A stretch of 28,288 nt of DNA from the NCBI GenBank assembly GCA_039920165.1, contig JBDSEG010000136.1, forward strand, positions 1-28,288, given 5' to 3'. The notes under the pieces are model-generated. The model had not been told where the DNA came from. It did no database searches and was given only the letters and a program-made list of their open reading frames with translations. Position 1 is the first letter of the stretch; each line of letters starts with the position of its first letter. Below, one piece after another: positions 19,531-27,593 of this stretch. This DNA comes from JBDSEG01 sp039920165. GTDB lineage: Bacteria; Pseudomonadota; Gammaproteobacteria; Burkholderiales; Burkholderiaceae_C. Both the position numbers and the translations under genes were made by a program.

Positions 19531-20562
19531 ATGCGCCGCCGCACCCTGATTGTCCAAACCGCTGTCGCCGCCGTGCTCGGCGTTCCCGCGCTGTTGCGCG
19601 CGCAGTCGGTCGAGAAGCCCAAGCTGACGATCGCAGTCGGCGGCAAGAACCTGCTGTACTACCTGCCGCTCACCATTGCCGAAAGCCTGGGCTATTTCAA
19701 GGCCGAGGGCCTGGAGCCGACGATCGCCGATTTCGCCGGCGGTTCGCGCGCCCTGCAGGCGGTGATCGGCGGCAGCGCGGATGTGGTCTCGGGCGCGTTC
19801 GAGCACACGTTGAACATGCAGGTCAAGGGACAGCGGCTGCGCGCCTTCGTGCTGCAGGGCCGCGCGCCGCAGATCGTGCTCGGCGTGAATCCGAAGACGA
19901 TGCCCAACTTCAAGAGCGTCGCCGATCTGAAGGGCAAGAAGATCGGCGTCACCGCACCGGGGTCGAGCACCAACGTGCTGGCCAATTTCGTCCTCGCCAA
20001 GGCCGGCCTCAAGCCGACCGATGTCTCGATCATCGGCGTCGGCGCGGGCAGCGGCGCGGTCGCCGCGATGCGCTCGGGCCAGATCGACGCGATGAGCAAC
20101 CTCGATCCGGTCATCACGCTGCTGCAACGCTCCGGTGATCTGAAGATCGTCTCGGACACCCGCATCGTCGCCGAGTCCGAAAAGATCTTCGGCGGGCCGA
20201 TGCCGGCCGGATGCCTGTATGCGCCGCAGAGCTTTCTCGACAAGAACCCGGCCACCGCGCAGGCCCTGGCCAACGCCATCGTCCGCGCCGACCGCTGGAT
20301 CCAGGCCGCCGGTCCGGCCGACATCATCAAGGCGGTGCCCGAAAGCTATCTGCTCGGCGACCGCGCGGTCTATATCGACGCCTTCCTCGCCGCCAAGGGC
20401 GCGCTGTCGCCCGACGGGATGTTTCCCGACGCCGGGCCGAAGACGGCCTTCGCTGCGCTGGCGAGCATCGACCCCGAAATTGCCAATGCGAAGCTCGATC
20501 TGGCGGCGGTCTTCACCAACGACTTCGTGAAGAAGGCGAATGCGAAATATCCGAAGGGATAG
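19531..20562 (+). CDS. ABC transporter substrate-binding protein, NitT/TauT (NMT1-like) type
   Basis: A 343-residue exported protein. The ATG at 19531 is preceded by GGAG and starts a signal peptide (MRRRTLIVQTAVAAVLG, cleavage probably near ALLRA); the arginines make Tat export possible. The frame is open for 44 more codons upstream without leader character. The mature part has the type II binding-protein pattern of the sulfonate/nitrate/taurine/thiamine-precursor group: LTIAVGGKNLLYYLPLTIAE, GYFKAEGLEP, GGSADVVSG, VADLKGKKIGVTAPGSSTN and SGQIDAMSNLDPV. The ligand cannot be read from sequence. A matching ATPase and permease lie at 23937-25620, separated by a haloperoxidase gene and a regulator; they are the probable partners. 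Confidence 0.92.
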   Translation: MRRRTLIVQTAVAAVLGVPALLRAQSVEKPKLTIAVGGKNLLYYLPLTIAESLGYFKAEGLEPTIADFAGGSRALQAVIGGSADVVSGAFEHTLNMQVKGQRLRAFVLQGRAPQIVLGVNPKTMPNFKSVADLKGKKIGVTAPGSSTNVLANFVLAKAGLKPTDVSIIGVGAGSGAVAAMRSGQIDAMSNLDPVITLLQRSGDLKIVSDTRIVAESEKIFGGPMPAGCLYAPQSFLDKNPATAQALANAIVRADRWIQAAGPADIIKAVPESYLLGDRAVYIDAFLAAKGALSPDGMFPDAGPKTAFAALASIDPEIANAKLDLAAVFTNDFVKKANAKYPKG

Positions 20563-20570
20563 ATGCAAGC

Positions 20571-20602
20571 AGGCCTCGCGCGAGACTGCACGCGAGGCTT
20601 TG
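20571..20602. terminator. Hairpin terminator candidate between convergent genes
   Basis: An eight-base-pair perfect stem (GCCTCGCG at 20573-20580 with CGCGAGGC at 20591-20598) with a ten-base loop, followed on the plus strand by only three T residues. It sits right after the stop of the substrate-binding protein gene and before the 3' end of the convergent haloperoxidase gene. The position is right for a terminator; the short T run makes it weak. Confidence 0.5.
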
Positions 20603-20618
20603 CCGCAGGCGAATCCAC

Positions 20619-21920
20619 TTAACGGCTGGATACCGGCTGGAAATTGTTGCGAAGGACATACTTCGCCACGTCCTTGCCGAGCTCCGCGCCGTGGTCGATC
20701 GAGGTACGGAAGTGCATGCCGCCCCACACCCGCGCGTTCATCACCTCCTTGACCAGATCGTCGCTGCGCTCGAACGGATGCGTGGTGCCGGTGACGCTGC
20801 TGTCGAACGAGAAGACGATCTTCTTGGTGGCGTAGTGGTCGCGCAGCACCTCGGTCACCGCGCCGCTGCCGCAGCCGTGCGCGGCCGGATATTCGGGATG
20901 GTTGGGCGTGCCGACCACTGGCGTCCAGGTCGCATCTTCGATCGTCGCCGCGTTACCGTCGGTCGAGGCGAGCCGGATCGCCGAGGTCGGGCGCCAGAAG
21001 TTGTAGTGGTACTTGCTCTCGAAGCAGCCGCTGATCGCATCCTGGTAGGCCGTCCACAGCATCGCCGCCAGCCGCGCGTTTTCAGCCAGATTCGTACTGG
21101 CCGTCGCGAACTGGCGCAGGTTGCGGGCCCAGAACGTATTCGGGTTTTCGGTGTGGAAACGCGCGACCTCCGTCTGCCCGACGGTTCGCGTGATGCTGCT
21201 GGTCGAGGCGAGGTCCTTGACCTCGTTTAGATCGATCGCATACGCATCGCTGGCGAGCGCGAGCGGCCCCGGGGCGCGGAACTGCGAATGGCTCAGCGTC
21301 GCGAACGGGCGGATATACGGTGCGATGCGGTTGACCGGGTTGACACCGCGGAAGTCGCCCGGCGTCGTGCCCGGCACATACGGCGCAATGGTGGTGAGCC
21401 GGCCATCGTTGGCGCGCAACGCGAGCATGCCGGCCGCGACCTCGGCGCCGATGGCCCGGCCGGCCGTCTTGTCGGCGCCGTCTGGAACTCCCGCGATGCC
21501 AGCCGTGTAGGCCGCTTCGTAGTTGGCGCCGCCCGCCGGGAACAGGCCCTTGAGCACGAGGTAGGCGGCCTCGATCGCCGCCGCTTTCATGGCTTGCGCG
21601 CCGGCTCCAGCGACCGAGGTGGTCGGCCGGATGGCATACGGCTGATGCGTGCCGGCGATCGCCATCACGGCGTCGTACATCGCCAGATGCACCGTGACGA
21701 AGTCGTGCGCGGCGACGTTGCCGGCGGTCTTGAAAGCGATCGCGCCCCACTCGGAGATCGCGTTCTCGCCGTGCGACACGATGACGACCGGCGGGCGCGC
21801 CTCGGCCGCGCGGTCGGCGGACAGGGCCTGGGCATCGGGTGCGATGGCATCTCCCACGCCTCCGCCACCGCAGGCGGAGAGCAGGATGGCGGAGCAAACG
21901 GGAACGAGTGTGAGTTTCAT
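20619..21920 (-). CDS. Vanadium-dependent haloperoxidase-like lipoprotein (PAP2 superfamily)
   Basis: A 433-residue protein. The ATG at 21920 was chosen because a lipoprotein signal starts there (hydrophobic stretch, LLSAC with Cys17) and an AGGG precedes it; the frame is open 26 codons further upstream. The helical body matches bacterial haloperoxidase-like proteins: EWGAIAFKTAG, HLAMYDAVMAIAG, and the cofactor segment KYHYNFWRP with Lys303 and Arg310 spaced as in vanadium chloroperoxidase. PNHPEYPAAHGCGSG gives the acid-base His348, but with Ala-Ala where the classic enzymes have Ser-Gly. MHFRTSIDHG contains Arg405 and His410, one residue closer than in the classic spacing. Such enzymes oxidise halides with hydrogen peroxide, but a phosphatase-like or inactive role is possible. 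It is divergent from a winged-helix regulator across 177 bases. Confidence 0.9.
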   Translation of the reverse strand: MKLTLVPVCSAILLSACGGGGVGDAIAPDAQALSADRAAEARPPVVIVSHGENAISEWGAIAFKTAGNVAAHDFVTVHLAMYDAVMAIAGTHQPYAIRPTTSVAGAGAQAMKAAAIEAAYLVLKGLFPAGGANYEAAYTAGIAGVPDGADKTAGRAIGAEVAAGMLALRANDGRLTTIAPYVPGTTPGDFRGVNPVNRIAPYIRPFATLSHSQFRAPGPLALASDAYAIDLNEVKDLASTSSITRTVGQTEVARFHTENPNTFWARNLRQFATASTNLAENARLAAMLWTAYQDAISGCFESKYHYNFWRPTSAIRLASTDGNAATIEDATWTPVVGTPNHPEYPAAHGCGSGAVTEVLRDHYATKKIVFSFDSSVTGTTHPFERSDDLVKEVMNARVWGGMHFRTSIDHGAELGKDVAKYVLRNNFQPVSSR

Positions 21921-22097
21921 GGTGCGCCCTGGTTCGTCGCGGTCGCAGCGTCTGTAACGCGAGCGGTTGGTTTTCCGGGTGATGGTCTTGATCGTCATGT
22001 CGGGCCTTCCTTCCCTTGATTCGATGAACGCGCCCGATCCGACCTCTTGACGCCGATCCGGGAAGGAGCAGACTCCGTTCGCGCATTGCGACGGTCA

Positions 22098-23837
22098 ATG
22101 ATGGAACGCTTATCAAACGACGAAAGTTCGCTGAAAGAGGCGTTCCTGCCAGTGCTGCGCTTCGCCGAATTCGAGCTTGATCTCGACCGCGGCGAACTGC
22201 GCCGCGACGGGCAGGTCGTGGCGCTGCGCTCCAAGAGTTTTACGTTGCTTGCGACGCTGGCCGCACGGCCCGGCCACCTGCATTCGCACGACGAGCTGAT
22301 GGCCGCGGTGTGGCCGGGCCGCGTGGTCGGCGACGATTCCCTGGCGCAATGCGTGCGCGAGTTGCGCGAGGCGCTCGGCGACAGCTCGAAGACGCTGCTA
22401 CGCAGCGTGCCGCGGCGCGGCTATCGGCTCGATGCACAGCCGGCGGTGCGGCCGGTTGTGGAGCCAAGCGATGCCGAGGCGGCGGTACCGCTGATGCCGG
22501 TCGCGGCGCCGACAACGTTGCCAACGCGCCGAATTGTGCTGGCCACCGCGCTCGGCCTGAGCACCGCTGCGGCCGCCGGCATCGCCGCCTGGCAGCCTTG
22601 GCGCGCCCCCACCTTGGCCGAACAGCGCGCGATCGCCGTGCTGCCGTTCGTCAACCTGGGCGCCGATCCGGCGCAAGCCTGGTTCGCCGAAGCGATCACC
22701 GGCGAAGTGATCGAAGATGTCTCACGGCTGCCCGACACGCTCGTGATCGCGCAGGGCTCGACGCGCCAGTACGGCACCGGGCCGCCCGATCTGCGGCAGG
22801 TGGCGCGCGATCTCGATGTGCGTTTCGTGCTGACCGGCAGCGTCGCGCGCTCCGAGCAGCAGGTGCGCGTTCGGGCCCGGCTGAGCGCCGCCGAAACCGG
22901 CCGCGTGCTGTGGAGCGACAGCTTCGACTACCCGACCGAACGCGAGTGGAACTGGCGCCGCGACATCGGGCCGCAGATCGCCCACGCGCTCGACCTGAGC
23001 CTCACCGACGTGGTCGGCGACTGGCCGCCGCGCATCGGCGGCCCGCTCGCCGCGGTGCAGCAGTCGATGCGCGGCTGGGCACTCTTTGCAAGGGCGACGG
23101 TGCTGGCCGAGTTCGTTGCGGCCGAGGCGCTGTTTCGGGGCGCACTCGGCATCGACCGGCAGTCGGGTGCGGCCTGGGCCGGCCTTGCGAACACGCTCGG
23201 CATGCAGATCATCGAGCGCTGGGTGCCCAGCCTCGAACGCAGCGCGGTCATGCTCATCGAAGGCGAGGCGGCGGCAAAGCAGTCGCTCGCGCTCGACCCC
23301 GGGCGCTCATCCGCGGCGATGGGCCTGGGCCTGGTGCTGGACCTGAGCGGGCGGCGCGAGGCGGCGGTGGCGATGCTCGAGCGTTGCGTCGCGATCGACC
23401 CGAGCCTGCCGCGAGCCCAGGTCTTTCTCGCGATCTCCAAGGCGCAACTGGGACGGTTCGACGAAGTTCCTGCGCACATCGATCGCGCGCTGCGCCTGTG
23501 CCCGCGCGAGCCGAGCCTGCAGGCGATGGGGCTGACCGTGGCCGGTCAAACAAAATTCGCCCTCGGCGACGACGACGCGGCCCATGCGCTGATGCTGCGC
23601 GCCACCGCGCTCAACCCGCAGCAGATCAACGGCTGGCTTTGGCTCGCGTCGATCGACGCGCTGCAAGGGCGCGCCGAAGCGGCACGCGACAGCCTGCAAC
23701 GCGCACTGCGCCTCGGGTCGGTGCCGACGCTATCGGCCTACACCACCCGGATCGGACGCGGCACCTTCGAAGCGCGATACCGCGAAGGACGCCAACGCTT
23801 CAAGCGGGGGCTGCGGCTCGCCGGCATGCCGGACTGA
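22098..23837 (+). CDS. CadC/ToxR-like membrane transcriptional regulator with TPR region
   Basis: A 579-residue protein. An OmpR-type winged-helix DNA-binding domain occupies residues about 19-112 (RFAEFELDLDRGELRRDG, ALRSKSFTLLATLAARPGH, ELMAAVWPG, LAQCVRELREALGD, SVPRRGYRL). A hydrophobic segment (about 145-166) follows, then a FlgO/adenylate-cyclase-associated-like domain (about 178-300, beginning AIAVLPFVNLG) and helical TPR-like repeats (about 320-570). The layout is that of membrane-anchored one-component regulators that sense outside the cytoplasm. The ATG at 22098 is followed by a second ATG at 22101; neither has a clear ribosome binding site, and a TTG at 22047 is also in frame. It may control the divergent haloperoxidase gene, the downstream transporter genes, or both. 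Confidence 0.9.
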   Translation: MMERLSNDESSLKEAFLPVLRFAEFELDLDRGELRRDGQVVALRSKSFTLLATLAARPGHLHSHDELMAAVWPGRVVGDDSLAQCVRELREALGDSSKTLLRSVPRRGYRLDAQPAVRPVVEPSDAEAAVPLMPVAAPTTLPTRRIVLATALGLSTAAAAGIAAWQPWRAPTLAEQRAIAVLPFVNLGADPAQAWFAEAITGEVIEDVSRLPDTLVIAQGSTRQYGTGPPDLRQVARDLDVRFVLTGSVARSEQQVRVRARLSAAETGRVLWSDSFDYPTEREWNWRRDIGPQIAHALDLSLTDVVGDWPPRIGGPLAAVQQSMRGWALFARATVLAEFVAAEALFRGALGIDRQSGAAWAGLANTLGMQIIERWVPSLERSAVMLIEGEAAAKQSLALDPGRSSAAMGLGLVLDLSGRREAAVAMLERCVAIDPSLPRAQVFLAISKAQLGRFDEVPAHIDRALRLCPREPSLQAMGLTVAGQTKFALGDDDAAHALMLRATALNPQQINGWLWLASIDALQGRAEAARDSLQRALRLGSVPTLSAYTTRIGRGTFEARYREGRQRFKRGLRLAGMPD

Positions 23838-23925
23838 GGCGCGGTGGTCGGCGTGCCAGGTGGCACGCGAATCGCCCTAAACTCGCCCGATCGCCCCGGG
23901 CTCGCCAAGGGGCCCAGTGCCACCC

Positions 23926-23930
23926 GGGAG
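23926..23930 (+). promoter_or_regulatory. Ribosome binding site deciding the TTG start of the ABC ATPase gene
   Basis: GGGAG six bases before the TTG at 23937. No ATG is available between the previous gene and the start of the conserved domain, so this unusual start is the best supported one. Confidence 0.6.
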
Positions 23931-23936
23931 ACTTGC

Positions 23937-24785
23937 TTGAGCATCGAGGTTTTGCAGGCGGCACGGGCGCCGCCGCTGAGCCAGCACGCACTCGCGCTGC
24001 ACGGCATCTCCTGCACCTTCATCGACAAGAACGATCCTGGCCAGCGCTATACCGCGGTGCGCGATGTCGATATCACGATCGGCGCCGGCGAGTTCGTCTC
24101 GGTGGTCGGGCCCACTGGCTGCGGAAAGAGCACATTGCTCAACGTCGCAGCCGGGCTGCTCGCGCCGAGCACGGGTAGCGTGAGGGTGTTCGACGACGAA
24201 CTCGTGGGCATCAACCGGCGCGCCGGCTACATGTTCCAGACCGAGAGCCTGATGCCGTGGCGCACCGCGGCGCAGAACGTGATGGCCGGACTCGAGTTCC
24301 GAGGCGCCGGGGCGGTTGACGCGCTGGCGCAGGCCGACGAATGGCTGAAGCGGGTCGGCCTCGGCGGCTTCGGCGAGCGCTATCCGCACCAGCTCTCGGG
24401 CGGCATGCGAAAACGCGTCGGCCTGGCGCAGACCCTGGTGCTCGACCCCGACATCATCCTGATGGACGAGCCGTTCTCGGCGCTCGATATCCAGACCCGC
24501 CAGCTGATGGAAAACGAGCTGCTCGACCTGTGGGCCAGCAAGAGGAAGGCGGTGCTGTTCATCACCCACGACCTGGACGAGGCGATCGCCATGAGCGACC
24601 GGGTGGTGGTGCTGTCGGCCGGCCCGGCGTCGCATCCGATCGGCGAATTCACGATCGATCTGGCGCGTCCGCGCGATGTGGCCGAGGTGAGGACCGACCC
24701 GCGCTTCATCGAGCTGCACCGGGCGATCTGGGAGGTCCTGCGCGAAGAGGTGCTCAAGGGCTACCGGCAGCAGCTCGCGGCCTGA
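23937..24785 (+). CDS. ABC transporter ATP-binding protein, NitT/TauT type
   Basis: A 282-residue ATPase from a TTG start; the frame is open from a GTG at 23844, but the extra part has no conserved character. Walker A is GPTGCGKST (residues 58-66), the Q-loop is in YMFQTESLMPWRTA, the signature is LSGGM (153-157), Walker B is IILMDEP (173-179) and the switch histidine is His211 in ITHDLDEA. The length and the MPWRT motif match the nitrate/sulfonate/taurine subfamily (SsuB/TauB-like). It should energise the permease encoded 19 bases downstream, with ligand delivered by a periplasmic binding protein, probably the one at 19531-20562. Confidence 0.95.
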   Translation: MSIEVLQAARAPPLSQHALALHGISCTFIDKNDPGQRYTAVRDVDITIGAGEFVSVVGPTGCGKSTLLNVAAGLLAPSTGSVRVFDDELVGINRRAGYMFQTESLMPWRTAAQNVMAGLEFRGAGAVDALAQADEWLKRVGLGGFGERYPHQLSGGMRKRVGLAQTLVLDPDIILMDEPFSALDIQTRQLMENELLDLWASKRKAVLFITHDLDEAIAMSDRVVVLSAGPASHPIGEFTIDLARPRDVAEVRTDPRFIELHRAIWEVLREEVLKGYRQQLAA

Positions 24786-24804
24786 CCCAAGACCAGCCCC
24801 TGCG

Positions 24805-25620
24805 ATGTGGACTGCCTTCAAGCCCAACCCGCGCAACCTTCGCCTGTGGCAGGCCGCGCTCCTGATCGCCGTGTTCGGCGCCTGGCACGTGCTGACCACG
24901 CCCGGGCTGCTACCGAATTTCATGTTCGACAACGACCGCCAGGCGGCCTTCTTCTTCGGCGAGCCGCTGAAGATCTTCGTCCGCGTGTGGACCTGGTTCG
25001 TCGTCAACGCCGATATCTACGAGCACCTGGCGGTGACGCTGATCGAAACCGCGCTCGCGTTCGCGATCGGCACCGGTCTGGGCCTCGGCTTCGGCCTGTG
25101 GCTGGCGCTCAGTCCGATGGCGGCGGCCATTGCCGACCCGTATATCAAGGCCGCGAACAGCATGCCGCGCGTCATCCTGGCGCCGATCTTCTCGGTCTGG
25201 TTCGGGCTTGGCATCGCGAGCAAGGTCGCGCTCGGCGTGACGCTCGTCTTCTTCAATGTCTATCAGGGCGTGAAGGAAGTCAGCCCGGTGGTGCTCGCCA
25301 ACGCGCGCATGCTCGGCGCCTCGCAACGGCAACTGTTGCGCCATGTCTACCTGCCCAGCGCGACCAGCTGGGTCTTCAGCTCGCTGCACACCAGTGTGGG
25401 TCTCGCCTTCGTCGGCGCGGTCGTCGGGGAATACCTGGGCTCGTCGCGCGGCGTCGGCTACCTCATCCTCCAGGCCGAGGGAGCGTTCGACATCAATACC
25501 GTGATGGCGGGCATCCTGGTGCTGACCGCCTTCGCGCTGCTGCTCGACGGCGCCGTCGGGCGGATCGAGAAGCGTCTGATGAAGTGGCAGCCGAAGAGCG
25601 GCGAAACCGAGAAACTGTGA
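24805..25620 (+). CDS. ABC transporter permease, NitT/TauT type
   Basis: A 271-residue inner-membrane protein with about six hydrophobic segments, the usual size for SsuC/TauC-like permeases. The cytoplasmic EAA loop that contacts the ATPase is seen at EVSPVVLANARMLGASQRQL followed by LRHVYLPSA. It has an unusually long segment between the first membrane helix and the core (about residues 30-75). It begins 19 bases after the ATPase stop and ends 16 bases before the PhoX gene, so the three are likely one transcription unit. Substrate unknown. Confidence 0.95.
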   Translation: MWTAFKPNPRNLRLWQAALLIAVFGAWHVLTTPGLLPNFMFDNDRQAAFFFGEPLKIFVRVWTWFVVNADIYEHLAVTLIETALAFAIGTGLGLGFGLWLALSPMAAAIADPYIKAANSMPRVILAPIFSVWFGLGIASKVALGVTLVFFNVYQGVKEVSPVVLANARMLGASQRQLLRHVYLPSATSWVFSSLHTSVGLAFVGAVVGEYLGSSRGVGYLILQAEGAFDINTVMAGILVLTAFALLLDGAVGRIEKRLMKWQPKSGETEKL

Positions 25621-25624
25621 TCGC

Positions 25625-25630
25625 AAGGAG
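25625..25630 (+). promoter_or_regulatory. Ribosome binding site deciding the GTG start of the PhoX gene
   Basis: AAGGAG six bases before the GTG at 25637, an optimal spacing, located in the short gap after the permease stop. Confidence 0.75.
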
Positions 25631-25636
25631 CGAGCT

Positions 25637-27577
25637 GTGGCAAAAGATTTCGACCTGATGGAAGACAGCAACCGCTCGGCCAATCCGAGCATCCACGAGC
25701 TGTCCGACCCGGCGCGGCGGACGTGGGTCCGGGGCGGCTTCGCGGCGCTGGCGAGCGGACTGATGGCGCCCTGGATCACCGGTTGCGCGAGCCCTGGGTC
25801 GACGGGCACCGCACCGCTTGCCGCCGGTCCGCTGATCGGCTTCAAGGCGATCCCGGCGGCCGCCACCGATACGCTCGTGGTGCCGCCCGGCTATGTGGTC
25901 CAGGCGCTCGCCGCCTGGGGCGAGCCGGTGGGAATCGCCGACAACATGCCGGCCTGGCGCGAGGACGGCAGCAATTCAGCGGCCGACCAGGCGGTGCAGA
26001 TGGGCATGCACCATGACGGCATTCATTTTTATCCGCTCGATGGCGGCAGCAGCCGCGGCCTGCTTGCCATGAACCACGAGTACACCGACGATGGACTGCT
26101 CCATCCCGACGGCCTCGCGACCTGGAGCGCCGAAAAGGTGAAGAAGGCGCAGGCCGCGCACGGCATCGCGGTAATCGAGATCGAACTGAAGGACGCCCGC
26201 TGGCAGATGGTTCGGCCCTCGCGCTATGCGAAGCGCCACACCGCGGCAACGCCATTCCGTGTCGCCGGCCCGTGCGCCGGCCACGCGCTGATGCGCACCG
26301 CCGCCGACCCCGCCGGCCTCACCGTGCTCGGGACCGTCAATAACTGTGCGAGCGGCAAGACGCCCTGGGGAACCTATCTGTCGGGCGAGGAGAATTTCGC
26401 CAACTATTTCGCCGGCGGCGACAAGCCCGATCCGCACCAGATGCGCTGGGGCCTGCGCAAGACGAGCTTTTATCGCTGGGAGCTGCACGACGAGCGCTTC
26501 GACGCGGTGCGCCACCCGAAGGAATTCAACCGCTTCGGCTGGGTCGTCGAAGTCGATCCGATGGACCCGTCGGCCACGCCCGCCAAGCGCACCGCGCTCG
26601 GCCGCGCTGCCCACGAAGGCGCCTGGGTGGCGATCACGAAAGACCAGCGCGCGGTCGTCTATTCAGGCGAGGATGCCCGCTTCGAGTACATCTACAAATT
26701 CGTCAGCCGCGACCGCATCTCGCCGGCCGGCAACGGCCTGACGCAAGCGCAGGCGAATCGCGAACTGCTCGACCACGGGACGCTGTATGTCGCGCGCTTC
26801 GACGCCGACGGCAGCGGCCGCTGGATGCCGATGGTGCACGGCCAGGGACCGCTCACCGCCGCGAACGGATTCAAGGATCAGGGCGAAGTCCTGATCAAGT
26901 CGCGCCAGGCGAGCGACCTGCTCGGCGCGACCAGGATGGACCGTCCCGAATGGATCGCGATCGACCAGAAGAGCGGTTGGGTCTATTGCACGCTGACCAA
27001 CAACAGCTCGCGCGGCGCGAAGGACATGCCGGGTGTCGACGCCGCCAACCCGCGCGCCAACAACGCCATGGGCCAGATCATCCGCTGGAAGGACGACGGC
27101 GATTTCGACGCCCTGACGATGCGCTGGAACCACCTGCTGCTCGCCGGCGATCCCGCGAACGCGCGCGCCGAGGCCAAGGGCAACGTCAAGGGCGATATCT
27201 TCGGCTGCCCGGACGGCATCGCGTTCGATGCGCGGGGCGTGCTCTGGATCCAGACCGACGTCCACGCGACCCAGATGTACCGGGGCGAGTTCGAGCGCAT
27301 CGGCAACAACCAGATGCTCGCCTGCAACTCCGCGACCGGCGAAGTCAGGCGCTTCCTCACCGGCCCGACCAATTGCGAGATCACCGGCGCGACCTTCGCG
27401 CCCGACATGCGCACCCTGTTCATCAATATCCAGCACCCGGGCGAAACGCCCACCGACCGCAGCGACCCGGCCGATCCACGCCGCTATTCGAATTGGCCCG
27501 ACTACCGGCCGGGCGGCCGGCCGCGCTCGGCGACCGCCGTGATCCGGCGCAGCGACGGCGGGGTGATCGGCACGTGA
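25637..27577 (+). CDS. phoX: PhoX-family phosphatase (DUF839), Tat-exported
   Basis: A 646-residue protein, the usual length for PhoX. The N-terminus has a twin-arginine leader (DPARRTWVRGG, Arg27-Arg28) with a hydrophobic stretch and a possible lipobox ending at Cys50 (WITGC). The body shows PhoX/DUF839 motifs: DNMPAW, LLAMNHEY, TVNNCASGKTPWGTYLSGEEN, RFGWVVEVDP, HEGAW, VYSGEDARFEYIYKF, CPDGIAFDARGVLWIQTD and GPTNCEITGATF. PhoX enzymes are calcium/iron-dependent monoesterases that release phosphate from organic esters in the periplasm; activity is inferred. It follows the permease by 16 bases, so phosphatase and transporter are probably made together. It converges on the antiporter remnant 16 bases away. 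Confidence 0.93.
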   Translation: MAKDFDLMEDSNRSANPSIHELSDPARRTWVRGGFAALASGLMAPWITGCASPGSTGTAPLAAGPLIGFKAIPAAATDTLVVPPGYVVQALAAWGEPVGIADNMPAWREDGSNSAADQAVQMGMHHDGIHFYPLDGGSSRGLLAMNHEYTDDGLLHPDGLATWSAEKVKKAQAAHGIAVIEIELKDARWQMVRPSRYAKRHTAATPFRVAGPCAGHALMRTAADPAGLTVLGTVNNCASGKTPWGTYLSGEENFANYFAGGDKPDPHQMRWGLRKTSFYRWELHDERFDAVRHPKEFNRFGWVVEVDPMDPSATPAKRTALGRAAHEGAWVAITKDQRAVVYSGEDARFEYIYKFVSRDRISPAGNGLTQAQANRELLDHGTLYVARFDADGSGRWMPMVHGQGPLTAANGFKDQGEVLIKSRQASDLLGATRMDRPEWIAIDQKSGWVYCTLTNNSSRGAKDMPGVDAANPRANNAMGQIIRWKDDGDFDALTMRWNHLLLAGDPANARAEAKGNVKGDIFGCPDGIAFDARGVLWIQTDVHATQMYRGEFERIGNNQMLACNSATGEVRRFLTGPTNCEITGATFAPDMRTLFINIQHPGETPTDRSDPADPRRYSNWPDYRPGGRPRSATAVIRRSDGGVIGT

Positions 27578-27593
27578 GGTGCCCAGCGACGGC

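Noticed and set aside
22310..24178. A 622-codon plus-strand frame overlapping the regulator and ABC ATPase genes
   Set aside because: It runs out of frame through two well-supported genes and has only low-complexity Ala/Arg-rich translation.
27569..27583. Short hairpin at the stop of the PhoX gene
   Set aside because: Only a five-base-pair stem without a T-tract; not enough for a terminator call.
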